Shown here one piece after another: positions 1 through 13,259 of a stretch of 64,000 nt of DNA (within the stretch, counting starts at the first letter, position 1; the number at the start of each line of letters is the position of its first letter). Both the position numbers and the translations under genes were made by a program. The notes beneath the pieces are model-generated. The model was not told the DNA's origin, ran no database searches, and was given only the letters and a program-made list of their open reading frames with translations. The DNA lies in contig JAPFQT010000034.1 in NCBI GenBank assembly GCA_027627225.1, positions 1,394,001 to 1,458,000 on the forward strand. Direction: 5' to 3'. Source of the stretch: Congeria kusceri (lineage: Eukaryota > Mollusca > Bivalvia > Myida > Dreissenidae).

Positions 1-289
1 TTGTTTGAAGAAACAAGGCCATCACATTTAGCAATGCTTCGTTATTAATTATTCGCAATTCTAACATGATACTCACTACTTTTACTGTAGACACAGAACA
101 AAATTATAGTTGTTAAACTTCCCAATAAACAACGCCAAAAGTAGTCCCGATTCTGAGCGGAGCATAGTAAAATATAGTTCTCATTACAATTGCAAAAATA
201 TTTGTCAAATCATGTTAGAATCAAAATAATTTTTGCGTTTTCGTTGTTCATCGACCAATAAACAATTCTTTGTTGTTCCAATGTGTGGC
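1..289. other. AT-rich stretch, nothing recognised
   Basis: No open frame, RNA gene or repeat signature could be supported here. It precedes the first tandem-core element. Confidence 0.5.
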
Positions 290-1985
290 TATTAAACCAC
301 TCGGGACAAAGACCTTGTGGTTTAATTGGAGATGGGCTCTGATTTGTTAGGGTCTACAAAATTCACAGATTGGAGCAATGTCTGGAATATATCTGTTCTC
401 TGCTTTGTCTGTATGCATACAAATCATTTTGCAAACGGAGAATTGTCCTTTTATATTGTACTTTCTGCTAATGTATTCTCTTATTCTGTGAAGTAAGTTG
501 AGGTATCACAAAATAGTTTTAGTCTGACAAAAAATCAACAAAGGGTAGTATTCTAAACTTTTGTGCAATTATGAGTTATGGTTCTTGTAAGCTTTACTTA
601 CACCTGCTATCGTAAATCATTCTGTGCAGAATTAACAAAATGCCTTTTATCATTTTTGACTTATGCTTTGCACACTCATAAATAAACGGAAAATAATTCA
701 ATTACCTTACAAGTCAGGTTCTTGCATGCAACACACCATATGGTGATGCTGATCATTTCTGCCAATTTAACTGAAAATCCCAGCATGCATGACAATATTA
801 TGCTCTTGACAATTATTTGACCTTTGACCTTAATTAGTGACCTTGAAGTTTAAGCTACAGACCTGGTTCTTAAACGCCACGTGCCGTCTCATAATGATCA
901 TCACTTCTGCGAAGTAATTTGAAAATTCTTCCATGCCGGGCAAAATTATACTTTGGTCAAAGTCAATGACCTTGGACCAAAGGACCTGGTTGTTGCATTG
1001 CCACATGCTGTCTCATTATGCTTATCATGTCAAGTCATTTGAAAATTCTTCCATGCTGAACAAAATTATGCTGCGACAGAGTCCATGGTATTAATTCTAT
1101 TATTTGACCTTTGACCTTTAAATGTGACCATGACCTCGGGCCTAGTTGTTGCGCATGACACACCGTCTTATAATGGTCATGACTTCTGCTAATTTATTTG
1201 AAAATCCTTCAAAGTTATTGCCTGGACAAGAATCTTAACATATGTACATTAACTTGATCTTTGAACTTTAAGTGCAACCTTGACCTTGGACCAAGGCATC
1301 TGATTCTTGCACGCCACACACCGGCGCATAATACAAAAATCCTTCCTTGCTGGATAACATTATGCTCCGGCCAGGGTCTATGGCTTAAATTCTTGTATTT
1401 GACCCTTGACCTTTAAGTGTGACCTTGACTTTGGACGAAGGGACCTGGTTTTTTCGCGCGACACACCATCTCACTGCTTAGCACTTCAGCCAAGTTATTT
1501 GAAAACCCTTCTCTGCTGGACAAAATTATGCTCCGGACAGTATCTAAGGCTTAAATTCTTATATTTGACCTTTGACCTTTAATTTGACCTTTGACCTTTA
1601 AGTGAGACTTGACCTTAGACCTAGGGAACTGGTTCTTGTGCACGACAAACCATCGCACCATGCTTAACACTTGGGCTAATTTATTTCAAATTCTTTCCAT
1701 GCTGGACTATATTATGCTCCGGACAGGGTCTATGGCTTAAATTCTTATATTTGACCTTTGACCTTTAAGTGTGACCTGGAACTTGGACATAGGGACCTGG
1801 TTCTTGCGAGTGACACACCGTCTCATTATGTTTAACATTTCTAAGTTATTTGAAAATCCTCCAATGTTGGACAAAGTTATTGTTCGGACAAGAATCCGAA
1901 CATACATACACACGTACATATGTACGTACCCATGGACAGGGTAAACACTATTAGTCTAGCCATCATTGATGGTGGGGGCATAAAA
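290..1985 (+). repeat. Tandem-core element, family B (long copy)
   Basis: A 5' part (about 290-720) is followed by a core of about seven degenerate units, roughly 120-180 bp each. Each unit carries TGACCTTTGACCTT, then a phrase like ACCTGGTTCTTGCGC, then CACACCGTCTCATAATG, then a mostly TTATTTGAAAATCCTTC and CTGGACAAAATTATGCTC. It ends with a tract of ACATACATAC type and GGTGGGGGCATAAAA near 1970-1985. A second copy at 13260-14110 shares the 5' part but has only two or three core units. No protein is encoded. The start is approximate. Confidence 0.7.
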
Positions 1986-2940
1986 AAGCTGCACATGATT
2001 CTAAAACAATTATATTTATCACTTGTCAAACAAGATTTTTTCTTTGCATCAGTAACTCAGCAGCATATCTATGAATGTGAAAAGCAGTAAATGTTTTATT
2101 GTCAGAAGTTAGTGAAGGAAATTATGTTACATAAATATCCATTTAACCATCTAAAAGGCACTATACAATATACCATTTTAATATATTGTTTAATTATCAG
2201 AGAGTCTGTATTATCAGAACAGCAATGCTTTCATTCTAGCAAGACATAAGCTTTCTTTTTCAGTAATAATACACACATCATCTTGTAAGACTGCACCAAT
2301 CATAACTGCAATAACAAAGAATGTCATAGAATAATAGAAACAGATACACTGGTTTAGCTATAATAACCTGAAAATGAATTTGCTGGATTATTGGGCCATG
2401 CCACTGAAGTTGATTGATTCTTAGTATTATATACACCATAACAGGGTAAGGGTCTGCCTAAATCATATTTATTACCGATGATTGTCATGCAATAAAGAAA
2501 GACCTGATACAACAGTACATTCTCTAAATTACTGAGTTTGTCTACGCACAAAAAACATCTAAATTATTTAAGAATTTAACAGTATTTTTTCTGCATTTCA
2601 TCGGTGTATAAACTGTCGGGAAAATTTGGGACCTAACTGAAGATGCGTCACTAAAACCATGGCATCTGATGAATGTGAAGTTAATGGAGGCTTACATGTG
2701 GGATGTGCATGACTCAAAGCAAATGAAGTAAACACACTAAATATGTCATCATGTTTTCTTAGATTGGTCAGGATTAACATAGCAGTATTTTGTGAATTGT
2801 GATTTTTAACTACTTGTCGGTTTTAGAAACCTTAACCAAAGCAATTTTATCACAAATTGTGTAAGTGTTGGATTAGGAGTGCTGTTCAGTGTATATACAG
2901 TAGGAAGTTTCACTACAATAGCTCAATTTTAACTGGTATC
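1986..2940. other. AT-rich noncoding stretch
   Basis: Short open frames occur but have low-complexity composition, and no splice-consistent coding exon was seen. Confidence 0.4.
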
Positions 2941-3812
2941 ATGGTGTGGAAACTATATTTATTTTTTGATAACCGTGACCTGGGCTCCACCATCGTCAAT
3001 TGCAATCCACAGCGAGGTCTCGATATAACATATCTATATCTGAAGTTCCATAACTATATCTCAATGCCTATGCAAGTTATTAATCAGAAACTATTAGTTC
3101 TATTTGTATTAACAGTGACACTGACCACACCCAAAAAATATTAATCCCAAACTAGCTCTGTATATCAGATTTCTACATACACTGTGTTTTTTTGGGTTTT
3201 TTCACTGTCGGGGGAATGGTGGCGGGGCCCATCAAGAGGGGAATTAAACGGTAAAAGGGGAATATTTTCGAGAATCTGGTAAAACCATATTTGTTATATT
3301 ATATATTATACTATGTAAGATAAACACGCGTACATTGTTATCATGCACTTCTTATATTTAAATGCATCCAGCTGGGTTTCTTGAACAAATTATGATGTTC
3401 ACAAAAAGTGCACTATCTTTGCCAAGTTTTGTCCGAGTTTGCTCAAATTTGTTTCTTATAAAGAATATATTCTGAGGGGAACTTTTAGGATAAAAAGGGG
3501 AAACATATATACTCGTTTAGGAGGGGAATGGTGCTGAATATCGGCCACAAAATGACCCTAAATTAATCACTGATACATGCATGAAGTTTCATTGCAATAA
3601 CTCATTTTTGAGTTTTTGAGCACAAACCATTTGTCTATCTTTAGGAACTGTGACCTTGACCCACCCACCATATTTGCAATCTCAAGTGAGGCCTTGATAT
3701 AAGTTATCGTAGTATGAACTTTCATTACAATAGCTCAACTTGTTCTCAAGTTATTGAGCCAAAACCAAAAGTAAAAGCCAGTCCTGCCCACCTGCCCAAC
3801 AACATACCCCAA
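2941..3812 (+). repeat. Family D tandem-core fragment split by a GGGGAA-rich insertion
   Basis: Family D units read GTGACCTTGACC..CCACCCACC, then ATGCAATC, GAGGTCTCGATATAAGG, then GAAGTTTCATTA. One unit lies at about 2945-3183 and another at about 3553-3790, with the end motif CCTGCCCAACAACATACCCC near 3785-3807. Between them is a segment with repeated AGGGGAA motifs, similar to 18860-18990 and 54870-55200, which looks like an independent dispersed repeat nested in the D element. Confidence 0.6.
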
Positions 3813-5326
3813 ACTTATAACCAAATTCTTTCTTTAAACATATATTAATAGTTAAAAAGTAAAGAACATTTTCAGGCAAAAAGTACCACATATCTTTTGA
3901 AGACAAATACATGTATGTAAATGTATGATATTTTATTTGTCTCTGAACGGAAAATGTCTATATCCGAGAATAAAACAAAAGAGCCGATATGGCCATGGGT
4001 TCAATAAGTCATAAAGGCATGTAAAAATTAATGATGACCACTGACAGCCGTGTTTTTTTAAAAATCAAAATGATTTCAGGGTTATGCATGAAACAGTTTT
4101 GGAAGGAAAGTTTAGATTTCAAAATGATGTTACTGGTCCTTTATCACTATAGTGCTTGGTGAAAAGAAACATACAGATTTAAGTCCTTTATATTTTATGC
4201 TGATGTACAGGCAATAATAGATAAGATCATCATCCTATTTTTTTGTTTGTTTAATAAATGAGATAGAGTGAACAAGTTTGAACCCACATAAACCACGTTA
4301 TCATAATGAAATATTCCTACTTGCCCAATCACAGCTTTCAGCGAGATGACACCGCATAAAAATGAAATATCTGTCAAATTAATTGGTGTTTTTCACCGAT
4401 AAAACTGTGTGTGTGGTCGGTCTTCTTGACAAGCAGATTATCTGGCTTTCATACCGAGTGTTATTTTATCCAAATATGGCATTAACTCGTTAGCTTCTTA
4501 TCGCTAAAGCTCACCCTATTTGCAATTTTCAAGCTGCACCTGATTAAACTTTTCCCTTCCAGCAACCAGGTATTTTCTATTTGATAATTATGGTATTGAA
4601 TAAATATGTACATCCATATGATATCTGCATTTTCAAACACGATTATTCATATTACTAAATATTCCACCTGCATGTTGCGCAATTATGTGTATAACAATTT
4701 CTGCCACCAGCTTAAAGTTTAAACCTATTAATTTTAGCTAGATTTTATCGAAAGCCTAAGGCGAGACTTTGTTGATTTCTAGGTTCTGTGATCCGCCAAC
4801 CCGGTTTTTTCCGAAAAGCAAAAAAAAACAACAAATTTGTAGAATGTAACCGATATCATAAAATGACCTTGTGAAAAGGTTTCAATTTGTTACATGGAAT
4901 GCAAAAAAAACACTGAAGAAATTATTAAATTTTATGTAACAAGCATTTTGATTGTATATCGCTATAAGATTCATATGATCTGCTCCTAGAATCATTGCAT
5001 TAAAAACACATTTATAATTTTATATCAATATTATAACTAACAGATTTCATTGGTGTGTATGATATATTCAGTTTGTTTTCACTTTAAAACAGGCTGTTAT
5101 ACATATAATATGGCCACTGTCCAGCTATATGTGACATACTGTATTTAAGTGCGAGTATATTTTGACTGTAGTTTTTATATGATCAACCGTGCCTTTCAAT
5201 GTTATTATTATTGGTATTTAATGTCATGGTTATCATGCAGTGATTAAGTTAATTTTGTGTAATATGAATTTTTAAAGTAATAATTATAAAGATTTTTATA
5301 TTATATGTGAAATTCTAGTCATTAAT
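3813..5326. other. AT-rich noncoding stretch
   Basis: No feature can be supported. Homopolymer A tracts and short open frames only. Confidence 0.4.
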
Positions 5327-5518
5327 TTACTGAAGTCTGTGTTCATTTTTATATTGAGGCTTATTGAGACACCATTGAGTCCATTCGTTTCCTGTGTAGA
5401 TCAGTTTTTTTTTGTCTTTTGAGAAAGACCATTCAAAGGATGGAACTCCTATTCGCAAGACGGACACCATATCCATTACACCCTTGTGACCTCTGCCACC
5501 GCCACGGGCTTTTGTCAA
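5327..5518 (-). CDS. Possible 3' terminal exon, function unknown
   Basis: An open frame of about 60 codons on the minus strand ends in TAA. It has a more protein-like composition than its surroundings. After a Gly/Arg-rich start it reads GHKGVMDMVSVLRIG, then VPSFEWSFSKDKK, IYTGNEWTQWCLNKP and a charged tail. The GHKG start and the W-rich rhythm vaguely recall a WD40 blade, but I do not recognise the protein. No partner exon was identified nearby, so this may be an isolated exon, a retro-fragment or chance. Confidence 0.2.
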   Translation of the reverse strand: MTKARGGGRGHKGVMDMVSVLRIGVPSFEWSFSKDKKKLIYTGNEWTQWCLNKPQYKNEHRLQ

Positions 5519-5589
5519 TCATCATCTAGCGACTGCAACTTGTCGTAACTATACAACTAAACTAAACACTGACGACCAACTTTGGGAAT

Positions 5590-7125
5590 AAATAGTTTTC
5601 AAATGGAGAGACCTTGTAACCCAATTGGAATTGGCATTTTTATCCCAGGGGCACAAGTTGAACAACCTTGAACAAACCTCTGGGCCTTGCGGTTTCATGT
5701 AAAGATTTGTAAGGTCATTTTGCTATTTAAGTCTATATAAACCATGTGACCCCTAGGGGGTGGCCAGATTTGACCCCAGGGGCATCATTTGAACAATCTT
5801 TGGAGAGGACCCCTATGCAATGTTACGTACCAAATATAGGAAAGCTGTGGGCCTTGCGGTTTCAGATAAAGATTTTTTAAGTCATTTTGCTATTTTATTT
5901 AAGTCTAAATAAACCATTTGACCTCCCCCCCCCGGGCGTGACCAGTTTTGACCCCAAGGGCATAATTTGAACACTCTTTGTAGAGGACCACTATACAATT
6001 TTACAATTTTACATACCAAATATAAAACCTCTAGGCCTTGTGGTTTCAGGAGAAGAATTTTAAAGTCATTTTGCTATATAAGTTTATATAAAACATGTGA
6101 CCCCCCGGGCGTGGTCAGTTTTAACCCCAGGGGCATAATTTGAACAATCTTTGTAGAGGACCACTATAGGATGTTATATATAAAATATGAAACCTCTGGG
6201 CCTTGTGGTTTCAGAGGAGGAGATTTTAAAAGTAATTTTGCTATATATTCTATATAAACCACGAGACCCCCGGGGCGTGGCCCGTTTTGACCCCCAGGGG
6301 CATAATTTGAACAATCTTTGTAGAGGACCACTATAGGATGTTACATACCAAAGATGAAACCTCTGGGTCTTGTGGTTTGAGCGGAGAAGAGTTTTAAAGT
6401 CATTTTGCTATATATTCTATATAAACCATGTGACCTCCAGGGCATGGCCCATTTTGACTCCAGGGGCATAATTTTAACAAACTTTGTAAAGGACAACTAA
6501 AGGATGTTACATACCAAATATAAAACCTCTGGGCCTTGCGGTTTCAGAGGAGAAGATTTTAAACGTCATTTTGCTATATATGCTATATAATCCATGAGAC
6601 CCCCAAGGCGTGGCCAGTTTGGACCCCAGGGGCATAATTTGAACAATCTTTGTAGTGCACCACTATAGGATGTTACATACCAAATATGAAACCTCTGGGC
6701 CTTGCGGTTTCAGAGGAGAATATTTTTATTCATTTTGCTATATATTCTATATAAACCATGTGACCCCCGGGGCGTGGCCAGTTTTGACCCCAGGGACATA
6801 ATTTAAACAATCTTTGTAGAGTACCTCTAGAGGATGTTGAATATCAAATATGAAAGGTCTGAGCCTTGCAGTTTCATAGAAGAAGAATCTTAAAGTTTCA
6901 CTTTTTAAATCTATTTTTAGCTCTGGCGACCTACATATTCAGCGGACCGAAAAGATTAGAACAATTTTGAAAGTGGTCCACCCAAGGATCATTCCTGTGA
7001 AGCTTGATGAAAATCTGCCAAGCGGATTAGGAGGAGATGTTGTTTGAATGAAAAGTTGACGATGCACACACGCACGCACGCACACACAAGGGACAACGGG
7101 CAATCACCTTGTGCTCAGGTGAGCT
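5590..7125 (+). repeat. Tandem-core element, family C, about seven units
   Basis: The repeated phrase GGGGCATAATTTGAACAATC recurs near 5777, 5958, 6131, 6298, 6465, 6629 and 6794, so the period falls from about 181 to about 165 bp. Each unit also has ACCATGTGACCCCC, TGTAGAGGACCACTATAGGATG and CCTCTGGGCCTTGCGGTTTC. After the last unit come a non-repeated segment, a CA/CG-dinucleotide tract (7060-7090) and the 3' end GTGCTCAGGTGAGCT before AAAA, the terminus seen on other elements here. No coding capacity. Confidence 0.75.
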
Positions 7126-7130
7126 AAAAG

Positions 7131-10100
7131 GACAATCGGCGTTAAAATTAATATTGAGATGTCATTTTTTTACCCGAAACATAATACAAGATGGACAAGA
7201 TGATCGTCTACGTGACTTCTCAGACCCCAGCTTGTTTGGTTCTCACTAAGGAGACTTCTTTTGGACACAATAAGAAACCTTATCAGACACAAAATTAATT
7301 GGACATAAACTCAAACATTTTTAAGATGTTTACCGTGAATAAACCGATAATACCTTCCACGTTTTCACCCGTGATAAATGAATAACCTAAATGCTAGTAA
7401 TTTACGTTACTATAATTGTTACATGAATTTGTCAGGCAAATTTAACAATATATCAATGTCAGAAAATAATTGCGGAAATGAATGAAAATTATTATATATC
7501 AGATGAGTGTACATAGTTATGTTACATAATATACTATACGTCTCAGAAGTTTTGCAAATATTGTATTCATGCTACGCTAATGAAATAACAGTAACAGTTT
7601 GACGTATTACGAGACTTCTTTCACCACATTTTATTTATAGAAATTATTTTTTTTAATTGAATAACATCTACCGGAGAAGTTAATCGGAAGGTGCAGTTAT
7701 AAATAATTCTTAATAAAACGCAACCACAATTCAAATATAAATTAACATGCACAGTAAGTATATAAATATAAATTCCCCATTTATTGAAATTCGCGGGTTT
7801 ATGATTATCCGGACGCTAATTGATGAATAAATTGATTAGCATAGCTCTACCACGCGCTATTTTTAGAATGATGCCTGCTTTATCTCGAGTGTGTTGAATA
7901 CGCTGGAATAGACCTTTTCATACCGATCTTCGCTGAATATCTACGTATGGCTCCGAAATTTTAAGAGCTTATTTGCTTTTTATAGAGCGTGCAGCTGATG
8001 TAGGTTAAACAAAATAATGATTTCATTGTGTGAATAAATATTGCATTAAGTTCATAACAAACAATGAGTAAAATTATTCAAAATTCTGCTCAATTCTAGA
8101 GTGTAAGTCGAAGATATGTTGATAACTTTATTTTAACCGCTTATGCAAACAATTATGTAAATTTTAATCCAACAAAATATGCAACAGTTATTGGTGAACA
8201 TCAAACCATTGTTGTAAGTTTGCATTCCATGAACTTAGAAAATTTGCCAAATGTTATTTTCCAGCGGCATAAAATTATCGCAAGAAATCTAGGTCAGAAG
8301 TGATCTTAGACAGCTATGTTGAAAAAATACAGTTTTCAGAAATTATCACAATTTTCAGAAGGAAAAAACAACACTATTAATAAAGCAAGTAAATGACACT
8401 CATGATAGCAAAATAATTATTTGATGTTATGTGAAATTTAAGAACACTCATCATATGACATTGTGGAATTAAAAGTTTGTAATGCATAACAGTATAATCA
8501 GAGAAATTCTTCCATTATTTTCATTGAAGGCACTTACAAGATGTTGCAAGATCGTGAATACATTTTAGAATTAATGTCTATCAGGACAGCGCGCTCGACT
8601 ATTTACCTGCATGTTGTTATCACTACAAAAAAGGGCAAAATTCTGCTAAAATGCTGGTCACAGTTATGTGCCTTGGACAGTGATCTTACACAATCACCCC
8701 GAAGACATACGTAAAGTTTCGATTGAATATCTGTAGTAGTTACAGAGATATGTACTGCACGCAAACCTTTAACTGAATTTTCTCTTGCATGCAAACCTTA
8801 ACCTGACATTTCTTTGTACAAAAAGGGGCATAATTCTGCCGGTCACAGCTATGGGTCTTGGTCAGTGACCTTATATAATGTCCCTAAAGGCATGTGTGAA
8901 GTTTCAATTGGATATCTGTATAACATATAGAGATATGGAATTGTTGCGCGCAAACTTTAACCTGATTTTCTAAGTACAAAAAGGAGCATAATTCTGCTAA
9001 ATTGCAGGCCAGAGTTATGGGCCTTGGTCAGTGACCTAATATAATGACCCCGAAGACATGTGAGAAGTTTCAATTTAATATCTGTAGTAGTTACATAGAT
9101 ATGGACTTGTTGCACGCAAACCTTAACAAGAGCATTACAGTGACGCCGACGAACGGGTGAGTAGTATAGCTCGAACTATTCGGTAAAAAGAAAAGCTAAA
9201 AATGAATTTGGAATGAAACTACAAATAAATTTTTTATCAGAAAAATTGTAATTTAAGAAATTTGTTTTCATTTTATGTTTACATTTTCAACACGGTGAAA
9301 CTAAACAAAGTTCCTCATGGTTTATTGAGACTATCGTGCAGCTTGCCAAAACTTAACGATGAATATTCAGATTTAATCTGTTACTCCACTATTTACAGTA
9401 TGTAAATAACAGGTTTGTTTATGAACTGTTTTACTTGGAGGATGAGTGTTTTATATAATACAATATCCAACTAACAGAATATTTCAGTATGTATGTAGGT
9501 TATATCCCTCATAAACAAGACAATGTTAATTGTTTGTTCTGAATTATGCCATTTTTCGGCATAGCTGTCTAAGATCTCTTTTGACCTAGATTTCTTGCGA
9601 TAATTATGCAGCGGGAAAATTGAATGCCAATAGAATTTGGCAAATTTTATATTTTTAGGGATTGCAAATTTACAACAATGGTTTAATGTATACCAATAAC
9701 TGTTGCATAATTATGGGGATTAAAATGTACATGATTGTTTACATAAGTAGTTAAAATAAAGTTATAATCATATATTCAACATACACTCTAGAACTGAACA
9801 TAATTATGAACATATTTTCTCATTGTATGTCAAGATCAGAATATTATATTCGTTCTCAGAGTTAATCCACTGTTTTGTTTAGCCTTGCGGCACGCTCCAT
9901 AAATAACAATTTATTCTAGCGAGTTCAAAACACTCACGATCATTCTAAAAATAGCGCGTGTTTAACTGCCGGTGTCAAGCTTTCATAATATACATGCATC
10001 AATTAGCGTCCAGAGAATCATAAGAGCGAATATTTCAATAAATGGGGAATATATGTTTATAAACTAACTGTTCATGTTAATTTGAATTGAATGGCGGTTA

Positions 10101-10895
10101 CGTTCTATTAAGAATTAAATATAATTGCATATTTCTATCAACTTCTCCAGTAGATGTTAATCAAGCTATAAAAAGATATCTTTCCACATGGTGAAATAAG
10201 TAACATTATATGTCGACCTGTTATTCATGTTACTTTTACTACATATTATTTAGCATTCATGCATTTTTTGCAATACCAATTATACACAGAAACCCTCGAT
10301 ACATCATGTTCCTACCGATAGTCTAATGAAATGTTATGTTTGTGATATAAAAAAATGCAAGTCCTCAATATTTCACATGAGCTGAATGTTCCAAAAAAGA
10401 TTGCTTTTCATAAGGAAACACAGTATACATGATTAACGGACTTGGAAATGTTGATGTATTATGCATAGATAACTTCCAATATGAAAGTAGGTTATATTAC
10501 TTAAGAATAACTATACGTGTCCGATACAGAATAATGTTTATTCATTCCCGCAATTATTTTCGTACATTGTTAATTTGTTAAATTTGGCTGACAAATTTAT
10601 ATAATAATGATGTTAACGTAAATTATTTAGGTTTTTTATGCATCACTGGTGAAAACATGGGGCGGTATGATCGGTTTATTCACAGTACAAATATTAATAA
10701 GTATTGAATTAACCACACATTAATATAGGGATCTGAGAAGATTTCTTATGGTGCTTAAAAAAAATCTTGTGGCCTTGTCTAGGTGGGGACCGAAAAATCT
10801 GAGGTCCGAGAAGACACGTAACCGATCATCTTGGCACTCTTGTATTATGTTTAGGGTAAAATGATATCTCATTATTAATGTCAACGCCGATTGTC
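7131..10895. mobile_element. Large foldback (long inverted repeat) element
   Basis: The outer ends are GACAATCGGCGTT (7131) and AACGCCGATTGTC (ending 10895). The two arms continue as inverted copies for more than 1 kb. For example GTGAATAAACCGAT (7334) matches the complement of ATCGGTTTATTCAC (about 10670). GAAATCTAGGTCA (about 8284) matches the complement of TGACCTAGATTTC (about 9583). The arms have diverged by substitutions and small indels. The loop, about 8600-9200, holds another tandem-repeat element. No transposase frame was found, so this is a non-autonomous foldback-type DNA element. A clear target duplication was not found. Confidence 0.75.
8600..9200 (+). repeat. Family E tandem repeat in the foldback loop
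   Basis: Three degenerate units of about 160-195 bp are marked by CAAAAAGGGGCATAATTCTGC (near 8625, 8817 and 8978), a GGTCAGTGACCT phrase, and AAGTTTCAAT..ATATCTGTAGTAGTTAC. The array ends with GTGACGCCGACGAACGGGTGAG, TATAGCTCGAACTATTCGG and AAAAGCTAAAA, a degenerate version of the hairpin-plus-A-run terminus. It was probably inserted into the foldback element. Confidence 0.6.
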
Positions 10896-11430
10896 TTTTT
10901 AAAAAGACATTTCTTGTTCATCTTTTGCATGGCTTAAATGGGAAATTATGTGGTTACATAACAATGACAGTGTATGTTGTTATGCCAAATCAGTCCAGCC
11001 TAGGTTGGTAAAATTTTGAGCTTGAAATTGTACAGACTTTAACAGAATTTTTAATTTGAGTTGTCCAAATGCCATATAGTTTGCAGCTATGCCATTCAAT
11101 GACATTTTAAAATTTACAAATATATGAGAAGAAACTTTAGACAGTATTTCTATTTAAACATCTCGTACCACTTGGATGACTAAATATGACTAACATGGGA
11201 TTGACAACAATTCTTTCCACTGCATTAATCAGATAATGTTTACAGCCGATCTAAAACAAGAGCCACACAAGTGCCTGCATCGCTCCACTGGCTTATTAGG
11301 TAAGGAGTATCAGAAACAGAAGGACACTGATATGCTATATAAGGGGAAAAGTCCCTGCAGACATGATTTGTTAACCAATCAAAGTAATTCAAAGTATTTT
11401 GGTAAAGAACCATCTAAGGAATATTTCTGT
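10896..11430. other. Noncoding stretch, nothing recognised
   Basis: AT-rich. A 68-codon open frame at 11236-11442 has no recognisable domain and was not called. Confidence 0.4.
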
Positions 11431-11935
11431 GAAATTATTTAGAAATCCAAGCAGAGGCTTCTGAAATGAAGATTTTAAAAGTTTAAAATATTCCCATCTA
11501 AGGAAAAATGAACCCAGACCCTAGAGGCCATGTTTTTCAACGGAGCGGAACCATTTGAGCAACATTGCTAGAGGACCACCCAATGATCGTTTTATTAATT
11601 TGAAATTCAACCAGTGATTTCTGACAAGATATTTTTTTTTTTATATAACCATATAAGGAAAAACGGCCCCACCTAGCAGCCCTGTTTTTCAACAGAGTGA
11701 GACCGTTTGAGCAACTTTGGTAGAGGACTACCCAAGTATAATTTCTGTGAAATGTTTTGAAATCTATCTAGGGGTTTAGGAGTAGATGTTTATAGCTCCG
11801 ACAGCCATATTGTGCGGCTATCTTGTGACCGGACCAATTGAGCAACTTTGGTAGAGGACCACCCAAGGAACAGTTATGTTAAGTTTCATGAAAGTCGACC
11901 TACTGGTTTAAACGAGAAGTTTACGCATGGGCCCA
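11431..11935 (+). repeat. Family M tandem repeat, about three units
   Basis: Units of about 156 bp carry CATGTTTTTCAACGGAGCGG (11529), its variant near 11685, and GAGGACCACCCAA. Related phrases recur at 31395, 31590, 35620, 53880 and 62610 mixed with family N, so M and N share modules. Confidence 0.6.
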
Positions 11936-12169
11936 CGCATGAAGCCATCCTTAAAACATTGTTTATTGCGATAACGCGACTGACTCACGAAATTGGTGTA
12001 TATTTGTATGTGTATTTCAAAGTTTATGATGTCCTTCCGCGCATGAAGCTGCATTATGTGATGACCCGGAGTGTGTCCCAGCACTCCTACCTAATTAACT
12101 TACTGGAGACTCACGAAAGTTAGGATGAATTTTGAATCATAGCTGGAATTTCCAGCTATTTATTTTTTA
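11936..12169. other. Noncoding flank between tandem repeat and SINE
   Basis: A 91-codon open frame (11848-12123) starts inside family M repeat sequence and is judged fortuitous. Confidence 0.4.
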
Positions 12170-12352
12170 CTGAAAGTTTTGGTGTGGTCTTGTGCTGTGT
12201 TGGGCAAACCGGAGTACTCCGAGGAAACCCCACCTGTCCGGCATGGTGACCATTAACCAAACTCACATGCCCTGAGAATGGAAAGCGAACCTGGGACGCC
12301 TAGGTGAGAAGCAAGAGTACCAACCACTGAGCTAGCCAGACAGCCTCACGAA
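12170..12352 (-). mobile_element. tRNA-derived SINE
   Basis: On the minus strand a tRNA-like head has an A-box-like TAGCTCAGTGGTTGG and a B-box-like GGTTCGC. It is followed by a body containing GTGAGTTTGGTTAATGG and TACTCCGG motifs. The body resembles conserved central domains of metazoan SINEs, but I do not assign a named family. The anticodon and acceptor stems do not form a proper tRNA. Confidence 0.65.
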
Positions 12353-13259
12353 ATCGGGCCCAACTCAAAAGTTTATATAGGCGTCTGTGAAGCAAATTGT
12401 TTTTCTTTTCGAAGATAGTGGCTATATAAGATGACGTAGTAAGAAGAATTGAGACAGTTTAAATTATGTTGGCTGGAATTATTAATGCCAGCATTCACAG
12501 GTGCTGGATTTGAACCATGTAACACATTGTGCTTGGTAAGTCTTAAGCTATATTATTCAGGTGTCTCTAAACTATCTCTGCTATGTTTCCAAAGTTTTAT
12601 GTAACAGCCGTTAGTTCAACATGCTAAGTAATATATATACCATGTCCTCCGCATGGGCATTAAATCAATGATCGAGCGATTTTTTTGCGGATGGCTTTGG
12701 CGGATGCGCTTTGCGGATACAGACTGCGGACATATGGAAATGGTAACTGTTTTCAACTTGTTCGATTTTATGCAGATTTTAATTTGTGCAATGCATTTGC
12801 GGACACTGACATTTGGAAAAACTGTGACCTTATATGAAGCGGGCCACAAGGGGGCCAAAATGGGCCTGGGTCGCTCACCTGAGGTTAATAAATCAGTATG
12901 GCTTGTGAAAGTATACTAGCATGTTCAGTGATGTCTGAAGTAATACGTTGAAAGCTTAAATTAACAAAAATGGAGAACAACAAGTGACCAATGACAGATT
13001 GCTTGTTGGGCAACTCAAAATAGTTTGAAGAAATTGTCACCCAAGGAACATTTTTGTTAAATTTTGAAATCCAGCAAGTGGTTTCAGATAAGAACATTTC
13101 CAAACTTTTCAATATAGACATACAAGGAAACTGATACACCCCATTGGACAACCACTGACCACAAAAGCTAACCTAAGCTTAGTACTGATCATTAATGCCA
13201 TTATGGAGAAGACAAGCAAAGAAATGACTGTATAACCTCCTGTATAACCTCCTTAGAAT
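12353..13259. other. Noncoding stretch with fragmentary element ends
   Basis: Contains a GGGCCAAAATGGGCC near-palindrome followed by GGTCGCTCACCTGAGG near 12851-12883, the 5' signature of the hairpin-ended elements. No complete element is resolved. Small overlapping open frames on both strands are not supported. Confidence 0.4.
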
